Positions 26,401 through 34,289 of a stretch of 37,586 bases of DNA are shown here, in pieces. Numbering within the stretch: position 1 is the first letter of the stretch; each line of letters opens with the position of its first letter. Under the pieces are notes generated by a model. The model had not been told where the DNA came from. It worked only from the letters and a program-made list of their open reading frames with translations, and searched no databases. The position numbers and the translations under genes were made by a program. Origin of the DNA: Shewanella cutis (GTDB lineage Bacteria; Pseudomonadota; Gammaproteobacteria; Enterobacterales; Shewanellaceae); the NCBI RefSeq assembly GCF_022410515.1, contig NZ_JACSDI010000027.1, positions 1 to 37,586 on the forward strand. Reading direction: 5' to 3'.

Positions 26401-27665
26401 GTATTGTCAGGTTGCGGAGGGGCATTAATAACCACAATCACCTCTGAAGTGGCGGTTAATCCACTACCTTGCACGGTATAGCCAATATTGGCAACGCCTG
26501 GTGATTGCCCTAAATAAGTAAAGGTCGAAGCCGTTTTATCTGAAACCACCCCCAAACCAGAGTTATCTTGCACTTGGGTTAATGCCCAGCTATCGATATT
26601 ACTGCTTGCAACTGATGCCGTTAAATCCACCCGTTGAGATTGTCCCTGCGCCAGCGTAAACGTTTGTGGGTATGCAGCAAGGCTTGGCTTCGCAGGCGCT
26701 TGTGGTGTTGAATCCGTTACGTGAACGGTAATTGTGGCTAAATCGTACCCTCCCCGGCTATCTGAAATCAGGTAGCTAAATTGGTCTACTCCGCGAAACT
26801 CACCAGGCGTATACATTACCTCCTGAGGCCCAACAATCTTAGCGCGACCGTTACCACTGTAGAGCGCCACAACGTGAAGACTATCACCGTCGGCATCACT
26901 CATTAACGCACTGAGATTGAGGGATAATGTGGACAGCTTTGCCACATCGATTGATTGGCTATCATCTTTAGCCACTGGTGCATTATTGGGGGCAATCGGC
27001 GCTGCATCCTTCGATATCACCGCAATATAGGCCATTGCATAAGCGCCACGTCCATCGTCAATGCTATATACCGCTTGGTCGACGCCCACAAACCCATCAG
27101 GTGTGAAAGTCACTTGGTGTTCATCTAAGGTGAAGCGCCCAGACGCAGAAATCAAATTGTTGACCCGAAGTGTGTCGCCATCTTCATCACTGATATAGTC
27201 GCGCAAATCAATACTGACACTTTGATTATTAAGCGTTTCTACATTGATATTGCTAGCTACAGGCACATGGTTATTAGGTGTTTCGCCTGCATTGACCGCA
27301 AAAATAATCTGCGACGACGCAGAGAGATGTTGCCCGCTTACCGTGTAATTAATAAAGCCAGCTCCGGCGGTTAGCGCTTTATAATCAAAAGAGGTTTTAT
27401 CGCGACTAACAATAACACCAAGACCACTTTTATCATCTAAATCAGTCAGCTCCCAACTTGCCACATTTTGTGCACTGACCAATTGAGTTAAATCCACATG
27501 CTGGCTCTCACCTTGTTTGAGCACATAGACCTGAGGTTGAGCGGTTAAATGGCTATCAGGTAGTTTAGGGTCGATAATATGTTTATTATCACCGCTACAA
27601 CCGATTAAGAGTAAATTTAATAGTGCGACAAATATCATGAGGCAGCTGAAGTGCTTGTTTTTCAT
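23412..27665 (-). CDS. Large surface lipoprotein with Ig/cadherin-like domains and ten RCC1-like repeats
   Basis: The 1417-residue protein starts with a lipoprotein signal (lipobox LIGC, Cys23, followed by Ser, which favours outer-membrane sorting). Residues about 43-330 are three beta-sandwich domains, and about 330-625 repeat the same three in the same order. Four further Ig/cadherin-like domains run to about 985. Many carry the DxDGD calcium-type loop (DEDGDTL, DADGDSL, DADGDAL) and GVDQFxY strands. Residues about 985-1410 are ten repeats of about 42 residues with the core FAAxKxDGSVVTWG, an RCC1-like beta-propeller signature. Probable role is adhesion or surface binding; no enzyme motif is seen. 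It stands alone, downstream of the IS5 remnant and upstream of the pilin region. Confidence 0.88.
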   Translation of the reverse strand: MKNKHFSCLMIFVALLNLLLIGCSGDNKHIIDPKLPDSHLTAQPQVYVLKQGESQHVDLTQLVSAQNVASWELTDLDDKSGLGVIVSRDKTSFDYKALTAGAGFINYTVSGQHLSASSQIIFAVNAGETPNNHVPVASNINVETLNNQSVSIDLRDYISDEDGDTLRVNNLISASGRFTLDEHQVTFTPDGFVGVDQAVYSIDDGRGAYAMAYIAVISKDAAPIAPNNAPVAKDDSQSIDVAKLSTLSLNLSALMSDADGDSLHVVALYSGNGRAKIVGPQEVMYTPGEFRGVDQFSYLISDSRGGYDLATITVHVTDSTPQAPAKPSLAAYPQTFTLAQGQSQRVDLTASVASSNIDSWALTQVQDNSGLGVVSDKTASTFTYLGQSPGVANIGYTVQGSGLTATSEVIVVINAPPQPDNTPPNANNVMLDTVNNRNVKVDLLNYINDEDGDTLNITQLISASGRFSLNGSLVTFAPNGFVGVDQAVYSVEDGKGGYALGHIVATSMDADPPVPNTPPTAKDLDKAIDVATLPVWDIDLSALKLIADADGDALKIVNVYSTDNRAVKQADTRISYTPGAFRGVDQFTYVITDSKNGFAIGVVTVAVNDSTPGNTIPTAEAVEGHMLDNDPMLTLSVADKVHDADGDALQIVSITGALGKATVNPANSLEILYEPNGIVGVDSFVYTVSDGRGGHAMAAVTVKVTHHNPTAPVAGVITAETLLDTPVTIDLSTVISDNETPTSDLVITALSAATSPATATLSGQRVTYTPNGFTGVDVLTYRVSDGLHSTSGTIVVTVTPYGAHDITAADVFLTTPAGTSVSVDMTDKISSTVPSAAPFSVEYVLGNALGDVTITGNTLTYTPKLGTYGQDVFIYNVKDSHDPAHYAQGSITVDITPPAVPVITKLDVTLETGGLLQAHVECERCDATQYRYNWVINGLTVGTSNTYALQAADKGFNIRLDVQGKDIYGQASGIEYATYAYNAVKAIYSTPYAFAALKDDGSVVTWGNRNHGSDSSAVSDKLTSGVKTIYSNNAVFAAVKNDGSVVTWGYDPYGGDSSAVADKLTSGVKAIYSNLSAFAAVKNDGSVVTWGGYGLPDYGGDSSAVSDKLTSGVKAIYSTAFAFAAVKNDGSVVTWGGDANTGGDSSAVASQLSAGVKTISSNAYDFAALKDNGSVVAWGPVTNCGNFGGVCFNAVKSQLASEVKAIYATDNAFAAIKNDGSVVTWGEWTADSSLQLSSGVKSVYSARYAFAALKDDGSVVTWGNADNGGDSSAVIDQLNTGVKAIYSNDYSFAAIKNDGSVVTWGNADSGGDSSAVAEQLTSGVKVIYSSSAAYAAVKDDGSVVIWGADWAGVNSSEVSGQLTSGVKTIYSNDQAFAAVKDDGSVVTWGSANDGGDSSSVASQLAPSSIRLIETSIN
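24254..24262. repeat. Homopolymer C9 in the lipoprotein gene
   Basis: Nine C on the plus strand, G9 in the coding strand, at the TWGGD of the fourth RCC1-like repeat. A slip would cut off repeats 5-10. Confidence 0.75.
24390..24397. repeat. Homopolymer C8 in the lipoprotein gene
   Basis: Eight C on the plus strand, G8 in the coding strand, at the TWGGY of the third RCC1-like repeat, one repeat away from the C9 tract and at the equivalent position. Confidence 0.7.
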
Positions 27666-27779
27666 AAATCGACCTACAACGAAGTTAAATGGAATTAATG
27701 CTTTACAGATGGCATTGACCGCATATGGAACAATAAAGCACCATTAAGGCGTTTAAGCGTTGTTGCCTAAATCAGTTTT

Positions 27780-28160
27780 AGGTGAGCCTTTTTCTAACAG
27801 ATTTCCTAGTATTAATAGACTCTCTTGCGAATAGGCAAGCTAGTCCTATAGCTTTGTTCATCACTTTCATTCCAGCCAATAACTCACCGACTTGGCCGTT
27901 GTAGACACGCAGGCTCAATTTCGGGCTAATCAGCTGCTTGCTGAAGTTAATTGTAAACACTGAGCTCTGAAAACCTTTGATCATCAAGGCGGTTTCTATT
28001 GACGTGTCGTTGTACTGAAATCCCCGGCCTCGACCAGCATGATGTTCAGTACTGAGGTGTTAAGCGTCTGCTCGTCTATCCAAAAAGTCAGCGAGATCCG
28101 GTTTGTCCACGCCTTGTTATATTCCGGCCCATTGGAGATGCGATGCTTGGATTTGCCCAG
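27780..28160 (-). pseudogene. IS5/IS903-type transposase remnant with frameshift and internal deletion
   Basis: On the minus strand from 28160 the sequence reads GKSKHRISNGPEYNKA, then SLTFWIDEQTL. It shifts frame to TEHHAGRGRGFQYNDTSIETALMIKG and jumps to SPKLSLRVYNGQVGELLAG and MNKAIGL, the C-terminal end of IS903-like transposases. The expected start Met is a Leu codon (CTG). The central catalytic part, by comparison with full-length relatives well over 100 codons, is missing. Clearly dead. It is of a different IS5 branch from the fragment at 15640-15897. Confidence 0.85.
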
Positions 28161-28613
28161 CTGATAGCGGTTCCTACGTGGTATTCACAGGATTCGATCG
28201 TATTTGGGATGGAGGTTTCATTCATTTAACCAACAACACCTATGCAAACATGTAATTCGGAAATTTCAAGTATTTACTTTATGTCACTCATTGCTCTATT
28301 TATTTTTCGTGCGAATAGAAAATAGAGAAATATTAGAGTGCACACGTCACATATTCACGCATGTAAAGTACCATTGTTTTAAATTTTAAACTGTAAACAG
28401 AAAACCTTTCGATTGTAGGATATTTCCGAAAAAAAGAGAGAAACATCCAAAGAACTATGCTGGTAGCATTTTCAAGTAAATTTCATTGATCACAAGCAAT
28501 ACATAAGTTAGTATCAAATTAAGAGAAAGTGAAAAGTTATTAATCTTTAAAAAATATAATGTATCTTAAGAGTGTGAGATAGCTTTTTATAAAGCTATAA
28601 ATTAGGAGCTAAA
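28161..28613. other. AT-rich gene-free stretch
   Basis: About 450 bp between the transposase remnant and the next gene. I see no coding frame with a ribosome site, no repeat and no clear promoter other than what must drive the gene starting at 28614. Confidence 0.4.
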
Positions 28614-29165
28614 ATGTCTGAACCTTATTCTTTTATTTTGCGCATCACAATTGACAAAATAAAATATCAAGAGTTTATGGAAGCTGCCCCAAGTCAGCCA
28701 TGTATTAACGATCACTGGTTACAATGGTGGTATAGCAGAGAGATGTATGGCAAACTGAATTTAGCCTCAGAAATAAGTTCATGGAGTAACCTCCCTTCTA
28801 ATCAAACAGTTGTTGATGAATGGGTAAAATCTAAAGAAACAATGTCGTTTTCTACGTACGATGAGGCGACAAACATTTGGGATTTTGGTATTATTATGTG
28901 TTCGGAGAGTTATACCGAAATACTTCCACTGCTTGTTTTTGCCGAAAGTGTTTTCAAATACAAGACTTACTCACCTTTGGATTTTGCGATTATTTATCCA
29001 TATTTTTGGGGAGGTGATATTGTAATGGCATATATGACGTTCTCAAAAAATGCAGCAATATTAGACACGGCAAAGTCAGAAGCTCATATCGTCAAAGAGC
29101 ATTTAAACTATGCTAATCATAGATTTGACACTGAATGGGATAACATATTGTCCAAAATAGAATAA
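28614..29165 (+). CDS. Hypothetical cytoplasmic protein (183 residues)
   Basis: I do not recognise a family. The ATG has a good ribosome site (AGGAG, 7 nt upstream), and the codon use resembles the neighbouring AT-rich genes. The protein has no signal peptide or membrane helix. It is rich in aromatic residues (HWLQWWYSREMYG near residue 34; YPYFWGGD near 127) and acidic overall. It stands alone between the transposase remnant and a convergent small gene. The size, composition and neighbourhood resemble orphan immunity-type proteins, but that is only a suggestion. Confidence 0.65.
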   Translation: MSEPYSFILRITIDKIKYQEFMEAAPSQPCINDHWLQWWYSREMYGKLNLASEISSWSNLPSNQTVVDEWVKSKETMSFSTYDEATNIWDFGIIMCSESYTEILPLLVFAESVFKYKTYSPLDFAIIYPYFWGGDIVMAYMTFSKNAAILDTAKSEAHIVKEHLNYANHRFDTEWDNILSKIE

Positions 29166-29242
29166 GAATAGTTTTAAACGAAGCATTTAGCGTTTTTTTG
29201 GATCATAAGTCATTTATTATATGATTGCATGATTGTCCAGCA

Positions 29243-29689
29243 TCAGCACATTCTATAAATGACTTTTAGTTTGCAGTTTAGGACTGTCTCTAATTCATAA
29301 ATTTGATGACTTTCAATTAAATTACTGTCATCTACACGTACAATGAATTTGCTGAATCCCATAGGAAAATGATAGTATAAATTATTTAGGGTTGTCTTTT
29401 TTTTACAGCATGACATTGTAAATTCGCTAAGATTAAACCCGCTTATTTTTGAATAATCTTTATCCATGAGTTCTTGCCAAAGCTCAATTGAAAAACTTGA
29501 ATTACAATGTGGACAATGAATAGTCTCAAAATTTTCTCCACAATGATGAAATTCTACATATTTAGAGGTTTCAATTTTTATATTTTTAAAACCCCAGCAC
29601 TTAAGCAATTTTACAGCAAAGTTTTGAGATTCCCTCTTTGGTACGTAATCAACTGTGGTAGGGATGAAACAAATATAATGATCTGACAT
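29243..29689 (-). CDS. Hypothetical protein with a possible zinc ribbon (148 residues)
   Basis: No family recognised. The start at 29689 has AAGGTGG at normal spacing. The protein has CPHC near residue 59 and a CC pair near residue 94, which could make a four-cysteine zinc site, within a cytosolic alpha/beta-looking chain. It converges with the 183-residue gene and is divergent from the 30029 gene. The intervening region holds the heptanucleotide repeat, so that repeat also lies upstream of this gene (about 75 bp). Confidence 0.62.
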   Translation of the reverse strand: MSDHYICFIPTTVDYVPKRESQNFAVKLLKCWGFKNIKIETSKYVEFHHCGENFETIHCPHCNSSFSIELWQELMDKDYSKISGFNLSEFTMSCCKKKTTLNNLYYHFPMGFSKFIVRVDDSNLIESHQIYELETVLNCKLKVIYRMC

Positions 29690-29762
29690 TTAACCACCTT
29701 AATTGTAAATTTTAAAATGCGACAAATTTCAATTGAGTTGAATACACATTTAATAAAATTAC

Positions 29763-29893
29763 ACATTGGACATTGGACATTGGACATTGGACATTGGACA
29801 TTGGACATTGGACATTGGACATTGGACATTGGACATTGGACATTGGACATTGGACATTGGACATTGGACATTGGACATTGGACATTGGACATT
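29763..29893. repeat. Tandem heptanucleotide repeat ACATTGG, 18.7 copies
   Basis: Eighteen perfect ACATTGG units and a final ACATT run without interruption. The unit length is not a multiple of three and is stop-free in one frame on each strand, which produces two artefactual open frames. The tract lies in the 339-bp gap between divergent genes, 135 bp before the GTG at 30029 and 73 bp before the start at 29689. Confidence 0.97.
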
Positions 29894-30028
29894 ACGTTTG
29901 ATTGTTATGTTTTTTGTCAAGGCTATGATTTTTATAACTTACTAACGTAATATAACCTTTATTAGCTTGCGTTACAAGCAATATGAAAATCAAAGATATT
30001 TTATAATTAAAAACAACAAGGAGCAATC

Positions 30029-32326
30029 GTGAACCTTAATTACTTGAATAAAGTTGCTGTGCTTTTATTCATATCCGTGTTGATATCATATTTTTTTTTC
30101 GATGATAGTACCTTAAAGTTTAAACCTAAAAAAGGTGAAGAACGCGTTTACCAGGTGTACTCCACGATGGAGTTTAATGCCGAGAAAGGTGTGCCATCTG
30201 AAATAAAAACCTCCTCTAATCAGTTGGTACGTTATAAAGTTCTTGATACTGGACTGAATACTCGATTTGAAATGTTTGTCGATTATATAGATATGAAGGA
30301 CGGTTCAAAAAGGATAAGCAATGTAACATCTTCCTCAACAGTCAATCCTGAAATGCATGCCATTTTCTCACAAGGTTTCGAGTTTACATTAAATAAAAAT
30401 GATGGAAAGATTGTAGACTTTAGCGCTAAAAATAAACCTGTGTGGCAAGCTTTTTTAAAGGAACGCGGCGGTGAATTAGAACATAATCTCAAAAAGTTAT
30501 TCACATCGCCAGGTATATATGATGAAATTCCTGCTAAAGAAGGTGCTGTCGTTGAGCTACCGACTTATCAGCATTATTCTAAGATTAAGCTTGAAGTGCT
30601 GCAAGTTACTGATGAGTATATATTGATTCAAGTCGAGGGTGAGCAAAATAAACTGTTTGGCAGACTAATGCTTGAACGTGACAGTGGATGGTTAATGCAA
30701 ATGGCTTTAATTGTAGAGGAGAACTTTGAGCGTTTCGGTCAAAAAGGGAAAATTCGTAATAATATATTCATTGTGCCACAGATGCGTATGATGGGGAGTT
30801 TGGAACATACATTTTCGTGGAAATATGATTTTTCACCATATAAATATCAAAATCAATCCGAGCCGAAACTGAGCGATATCAATAAAACCTTAGCAAACTT
30901 AACAAGTGATACAGTATTTGGGAACGCAGAGGGTTATTATGAATTGGTTTATGACACTTTGTTTATCAATTACCAGCATGAATTTTCTGATGTTATAGTG
31001 CCAGGGCGCTTTAATTTGACTGATGTCACTGCCTATAGTGCAGATGGTAAAAAGACCCCGGTGCAACTAAATAAACTAGGACATTACAGTATTGTTGAAA
31101 AAGACGGTTTTCATCGTTCTTTGGAAGAGTTCTCGCTTACTGGTTGGAGTGAACCGGCTAAACAATTAGACTCAATTGTAGAGTTTCGTGCTAAAGCTCA
31201 TTACCGCAGTGCTAAACAAGTTAAGTTAGAATTGAACCCAGATCCAACTAAAACAGTGAGTTTACAATATAACGATTTGCAGCTTGAGCTTATTCCTATA
31301 AAAGATACACCTCGGCGTTACATGCTTAAGACGCTGACGGAAGGTGATTCCTTTATCACATGGCAATTTGATGGCGCAGAAGGTGCCATGATAAATCACC
31401 AACATCCATCAATTAGTGGACCGGAATGGCTAACATTTAATGAGTTAATAATGTTGTCGTTAGCTTCATCTGCAAGATATGACTATACAATTTTGTTTGA
31501 TTTCCCTGCTGAGCCGCAAACGTTATCGGTTTACGTTAATACGGTTGAGGACAGCAAAACTTTTACTAAAGATATACGTTTTATTCCGGTAGCCGATTAT
31601 GAATCCAAAGCTGAATATCCCCCTATACATGAAGAGTTACTTTATCAGGATGATCTTTCTTCACTCTATCCTGATATTTATGATTATGATAAGCAGTCGC
31701 AGCCTGTAATTCCTTCGGATCCTGCGTTGATTGAGCCTCTGATTATTGCCAAATATGGTGTTGAAATACAATTGACAGCTGAACAAGCCGCGATGTGTGC
31801 ATTAACAGTAACTGATGCGCCTCAAGTAAACGGTCACACATTACGATGGACATCTATAAACGAAAAAAACGATGATAACAATGACTTAAATCGCTACGTA
31901 AAGTACCGATTAACCAGTGAAGATGGTATTCGTCGAAATTTTTATGATATTCGTGTAAACAGTGTTCTATCTTGTTCAGGCACTCCGACGTGGCAGGCGC
32001 TCGAATATAAGCCAAGTAAAGGTTGGTTGATTGATGTCACTCAATTGCGAAATTTAGATACTAACCAAACCGTTGCCGAGTTTATGCGACGCTACCGTTT
32101 TTTAAATTCGCGAAATTTTCCGCTTGCACCATATATCCAATTTGATGCTACCGATTATTATCAACATCGGGATATTAAAAACTTTTATCAACGTCCATTG
32201 CATCAAGTTTTGGAACAAGACCGTTGGTTTAAATTGGCGGGCCGAACTGAACATATCGACGAGTTAACAGTTACCGGCAAGCCCATTGATAAAGCTATTG
32301 TTACTGTGTTTCCTGCACTACCTTAA
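30029..32326 (+). CDS. Secreted or membrane-anchored protein of unknown function (765 residues)
   Basis: The start is GTG with AAGGAG 5 nt upstream. An N-terminal hydrophobic helix (residues 8-23) acts as a signal or anchor, and the rest is probably periplasmic. Residues about 28-260 have the look of a beta-rich domain beginning LKFKPKKGEERVYQVYSTME, reminiscent of secreted lipoproteins with a DUF6263-like fold (weak impression). The C-terminal part (about 560-765) contains cysteines at CALTV and LSCSGT and a region resembling transglutaminase-style assembly proteins only vaguely. I cannot assign a function. It is followed after 9 nt by the first MORN-repeat gene, so they share an operon. A T9 run lies at 30091-30099 near the start, and TATAAT at 30002-30007 is a possible -10. 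Confidence 0.75.
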   Translation: MNLNYLNKVAVLLFISVLISYFFFDDSTLKFKPKKGEERVYQVYSTMEFNAEKGVPSEIKTSSNQLVRYKVLDTGLNTRFEMFVDYIDMKDGSKRISNVTSSSTVNPEMHAIFSQGFEFTLNKNDGKIVDFSAKNKPVWQAFLKERGGELEHNLKKLFTSPGIYDEIPAKEGAVVELPTYQHYSKIKLEVLQVTDEYILIQVEGEQNKLFGRLMLERDSGWLMQMALIVEENFERFGQKGKIRNNIFIVPQMRMMGSLEHTFSWKYDFSPYKYQNQSEPKLSDINKTLANLTSDTVFGNAEGYYELVYDTLFINYQHEFSDVIVPGRFNLTDVTAYSADGKKTPVQLNKLGHYSIVEKDGFHRSLEEFSLTGWSEPAKQLDSIVEFRAKAHYRSAKQVKLELNPDPTKTVSLQYNDLQLELIPIKDTPRRYMLKTLTEGDSFITWQFDGAEGAMINHQHPSISGPEWLTFNELIMLSLASSARYDYTILFDFPAEPQTLSVYVNTVEDSKTFTKDIRFIPVADYESKAEYPPIHEELLYQDDLSSLYPDIYDYDKQSQPVIPSDPALIEPLIIAKYGVEIQLTAEQAAMCALTVTDAPQVNGHTLRWTSINEKNDDNNDLNRYVKYRLTSEDGIRRNFYDIRVNSVLSCSGTPTWQALEYKPSKGWLIDVTQLRNLDTNQTVAEFMRRYRFLNSRNFPLAPYIQFDATDYYQHRDIKNFYQRPLHQVLEQDRWFKLAGRTEHIDELTVTGKPIDKAIVTVFPALP
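30091..30099 (+). repeat. Homopolymer T9 near the start of the 765-residue gene
   Basis: Nine T encode part of YFFFDD just after the hydrophobic helix (about codon 22). A slip here would abolish nearly the whole protein. Expected more often by chance in AT-rich DNA than the G runs. Confidence 0.5.
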
Positions 32327-32335
32327 TATGAGAAT

Positions 32336-34003
32336 ATGAATATGAGAGTCGTACTATTTTTATCAATATTATTCTTTTCTTTTAGTTTGTCTGCTGAACG
32401 GGTTTTATTCGGAGAAGACTTTCAACTCACCGAAGATCCTAATGTGGCCGTATATTACCAAAAAGAAACCGCAATTAAGATAAATGATGCATGGATTGTT
32501 GAGCTATTCCATTTGGAAACTGGCCAGCTAGCTTTTAAAGGCAGTTTAAACTCAGCTAATGTATCTGAAGGAATTATCATTGGTGACTTTGAATTTTTTT
32601 ATACTAGCGGTCATTTAGCCAGCAAAGGGAGTAAAGATATTAATGGAAACTATCAAGGAAAATACTCTAAATATAGAGAAAATGGAATACTTGAAGAAGA
32701 ACTCTATTATCAGAACAATAATCTCGAAGGTGCACAAAAAAAGTACTTCGAAAATGGTCAATTACAAGTACATTTCCACATGAAGAATGGCACTCCACAC
32801 GGATTGTATCTATACTACTATGATAACGGTCTGTTGGAATCAAGAATAAATTATGGCGCGGACAATATAGTCGATACTGTGACTTTTTATCCAAATGGCC
32901 AACCAGAGGATAAATTCACAAAGATTGCAGGTTATTTGGAAGGGGAAAAACTATATTGGTCAAATGATGGTTGGCTAGTACGAAAACAAAATTATCACAA
33001 AGGAAAACTCCACGGAGTAACTTTATATTATCAAGCTGCTGATTTGCTAAATGAAATTAGTAATTATCGGCATGGTGAGCGCGTGGGTTCCCAAAAATAT
33101 TTCAATACAAAGGGAAGGTTGAAAACAGAAATAGTTTACGATAGTAAAGGTCGTGAAATTCAATACTATCACCTTGATGATGCGGGCAATGCCATCATAC
33201 AAAACGAAACACACTATCTAAACAATAGTACAATAGTCACCAAAAAAGAATTCAATTCCGCAGGTATTTTGCTCTCCCTATATCAGAGTGATTCAGCTAA
33301 AAACTGGAGTCTTAGTCAACATTTTGACTCGAATGGGAAATTGAAGTATCGTAAAGAGTTGATTAATGACTTATATGAAGGTTTACATATCGATTCAAAT
33401 TGGCATGGTGTTCAACACACCAATTACAGTAAGGGAAAAAAACAAGGAGCATACAAAGAGGATATTTATAGTGGTGGATTTATAACGGGACAATATAATT
33501 CAGATAACATGGTTGGCAAATGGGTTACACAAAGTGAAGATAGAGTACGAACAGAGCACTTTAACCTTCAAGGAAAGCCTCATGGAGAGCAAACTGAAAT
33601 AACTAATGATGGAACTGTAATATACAGGGCTAATTATAAAAATGGTTTATTACATGGTAATTATTTAAAGCTTGATTTTGATAAACGGGTGCGAATGCAA
33701 GGTCAGTACGTTAACAACTTGCGCGAAGGTAAGTGGTTAGTTGAAGCAGAAGAAAGTTACGACATGGTTTGGCATGGGCAATATCGAAATGGTCGTGAAA
33801 TTGGTATTTGGGAGGGACTTTCATCAAATAATCATTTATTAGGTTTCAAGCAATATAATGATTTGGGTCTGCCAATAGGTAAAAGTTATTTTTTTTATGA
33901 AAATGGAGAACTGGACCGTCGTATAGTTTTTTTTGCTACACACAGCAACATAACATATTACTCTAAAGGTGAACCTTCTGCAGAATATCAATATGCAGAT
34001 TAA
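32336..34003 (+). CDS. Secreted YwqK/MORN-repeat protein, copy A (555 residues)
   Basis: A signal peptide (to about residue 20, LSAERVLFG) is followed by about 500 residues of tandem MORN-like/YwqK-type repeats of roughly 20-24 residues. Each has a core such as GxxxxYYxNGxLxxxxxYxxGxxxG (for example KYFENGQL, YYDNGLLE, FYPNGQPE, QGKPHGEQ, NNLREGKWL). YwqK of Bacillus is annotated as an antitoxin/immunity-type protein, but here the signal peptide places the protein outside the cytoplasm. No strong ribosome site precedes the ATG (ATG repeated at 32336 and 32342); translation is likely coupled to the gene 9 nt upstream. Confidence 0.85.
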   Translation: MNMRVVLFLSILFFSFSLSAERVLFGEDFQLTEDPNVAVYYQKETAIKINDAWIVELFHLETGQLAFKGSLNSANVSEGIIIGDFEFFYTSGHLASKGSKDINGNYQGKYSKYRENGILEEELYYQNNNLEGAQKKYFENGQLQVHFHMKNGTPHGLYLYYYDNGLLESRINYGADNIVDTVTFYPNGQPEDKFTKIAGYLEGEKLYWSNDGWLVRKQNYHKGKLHGVTLYYQAADLLNEISNYRHGERVGSQKYFNTKGRLKTEIVYDSKGREIQYYHLDDAGNAIIQNETHYLNNSTIVTKKEFNSAGILLSLYQSDSAKNWSLSQHFDSNGKLKYRKELINDLYEGLHIDSNWHGVQHTNYSKGKKQGAYKEDIYSGGFITGQYNSDNMVGKWVTQSEDRVRTEHFNLQGKPHGEQTEITNDGTVIYRANYKNGLLHGNYLKLDFDKRVRMQGQYVNNLREGKWLVEAEESYDMVWHGQYRNGREIGIWEGLSSNNHLLGFKQYNDLGLPIGKSYFFYENGELDRRIVFFATHSNITYYSKGEPSAEYQYAD

Positions 34004-34023
34004 ATTTTAGGGTAGCAACCAAA

Positions 34024-34192
34024 TTTCTGTGTCATTCCTTTAAGTTATATCCCAAAGAGATGATTTATGACCGCACCTTTTTTTATATCAATGCTGCCAT
34101 TCAAACTTTACATGTAGGTAAAGACCTCGCAGGGAAATGTCGGCATCTGAACCCCTTTGATTAAGCTACTCACTGAAGCGGCCTTAGCCGCA
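34024..34192 (+). pseudogene. Decayed 5' end of an IS256-family element between the two MORN genes
   Basis: The terminal sequence TTCTGTGTCA at 34024, an ATG 43 bp further on, and scattered codons (INAAIQTLHVGKDL, then LIKLLTEAALAA) match the left end and transposase N-terminus of the element at 36114-37371, where IR-to-ATG spacing is also 43 bp. Several frameshifts and substitutions are present and similarity stops at about 34192. It lies in the plus orientation, opposite to the fuller copy. It explains most of the 34004-34289 gap. Confidence 0.88.
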
Positions 34193-34289
34193 AACGCAAA
34201 GTAAGATAGCTATTTGGCGAACAGCTTGCAAGCCTATTGAATAGATTTGTCAACACACCTTTAACACCACATTAACTTAAGGGGTGGAT

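Noticed and set aside
29763..29893. CRISPR array
   Set aside because: The units are 7 bp, perfectly contiguous and without spacers; no cas genes nearby.
29611..29950. Two open frames across the heptanucleotide array (plus 29717-29950 and minus 29611-29892)
   Set aside because: They consist mostly of translated repeat units (HWTLDIG and MSNVQCP types), which arise automatically because the unit is stop-free; no ribosome site.
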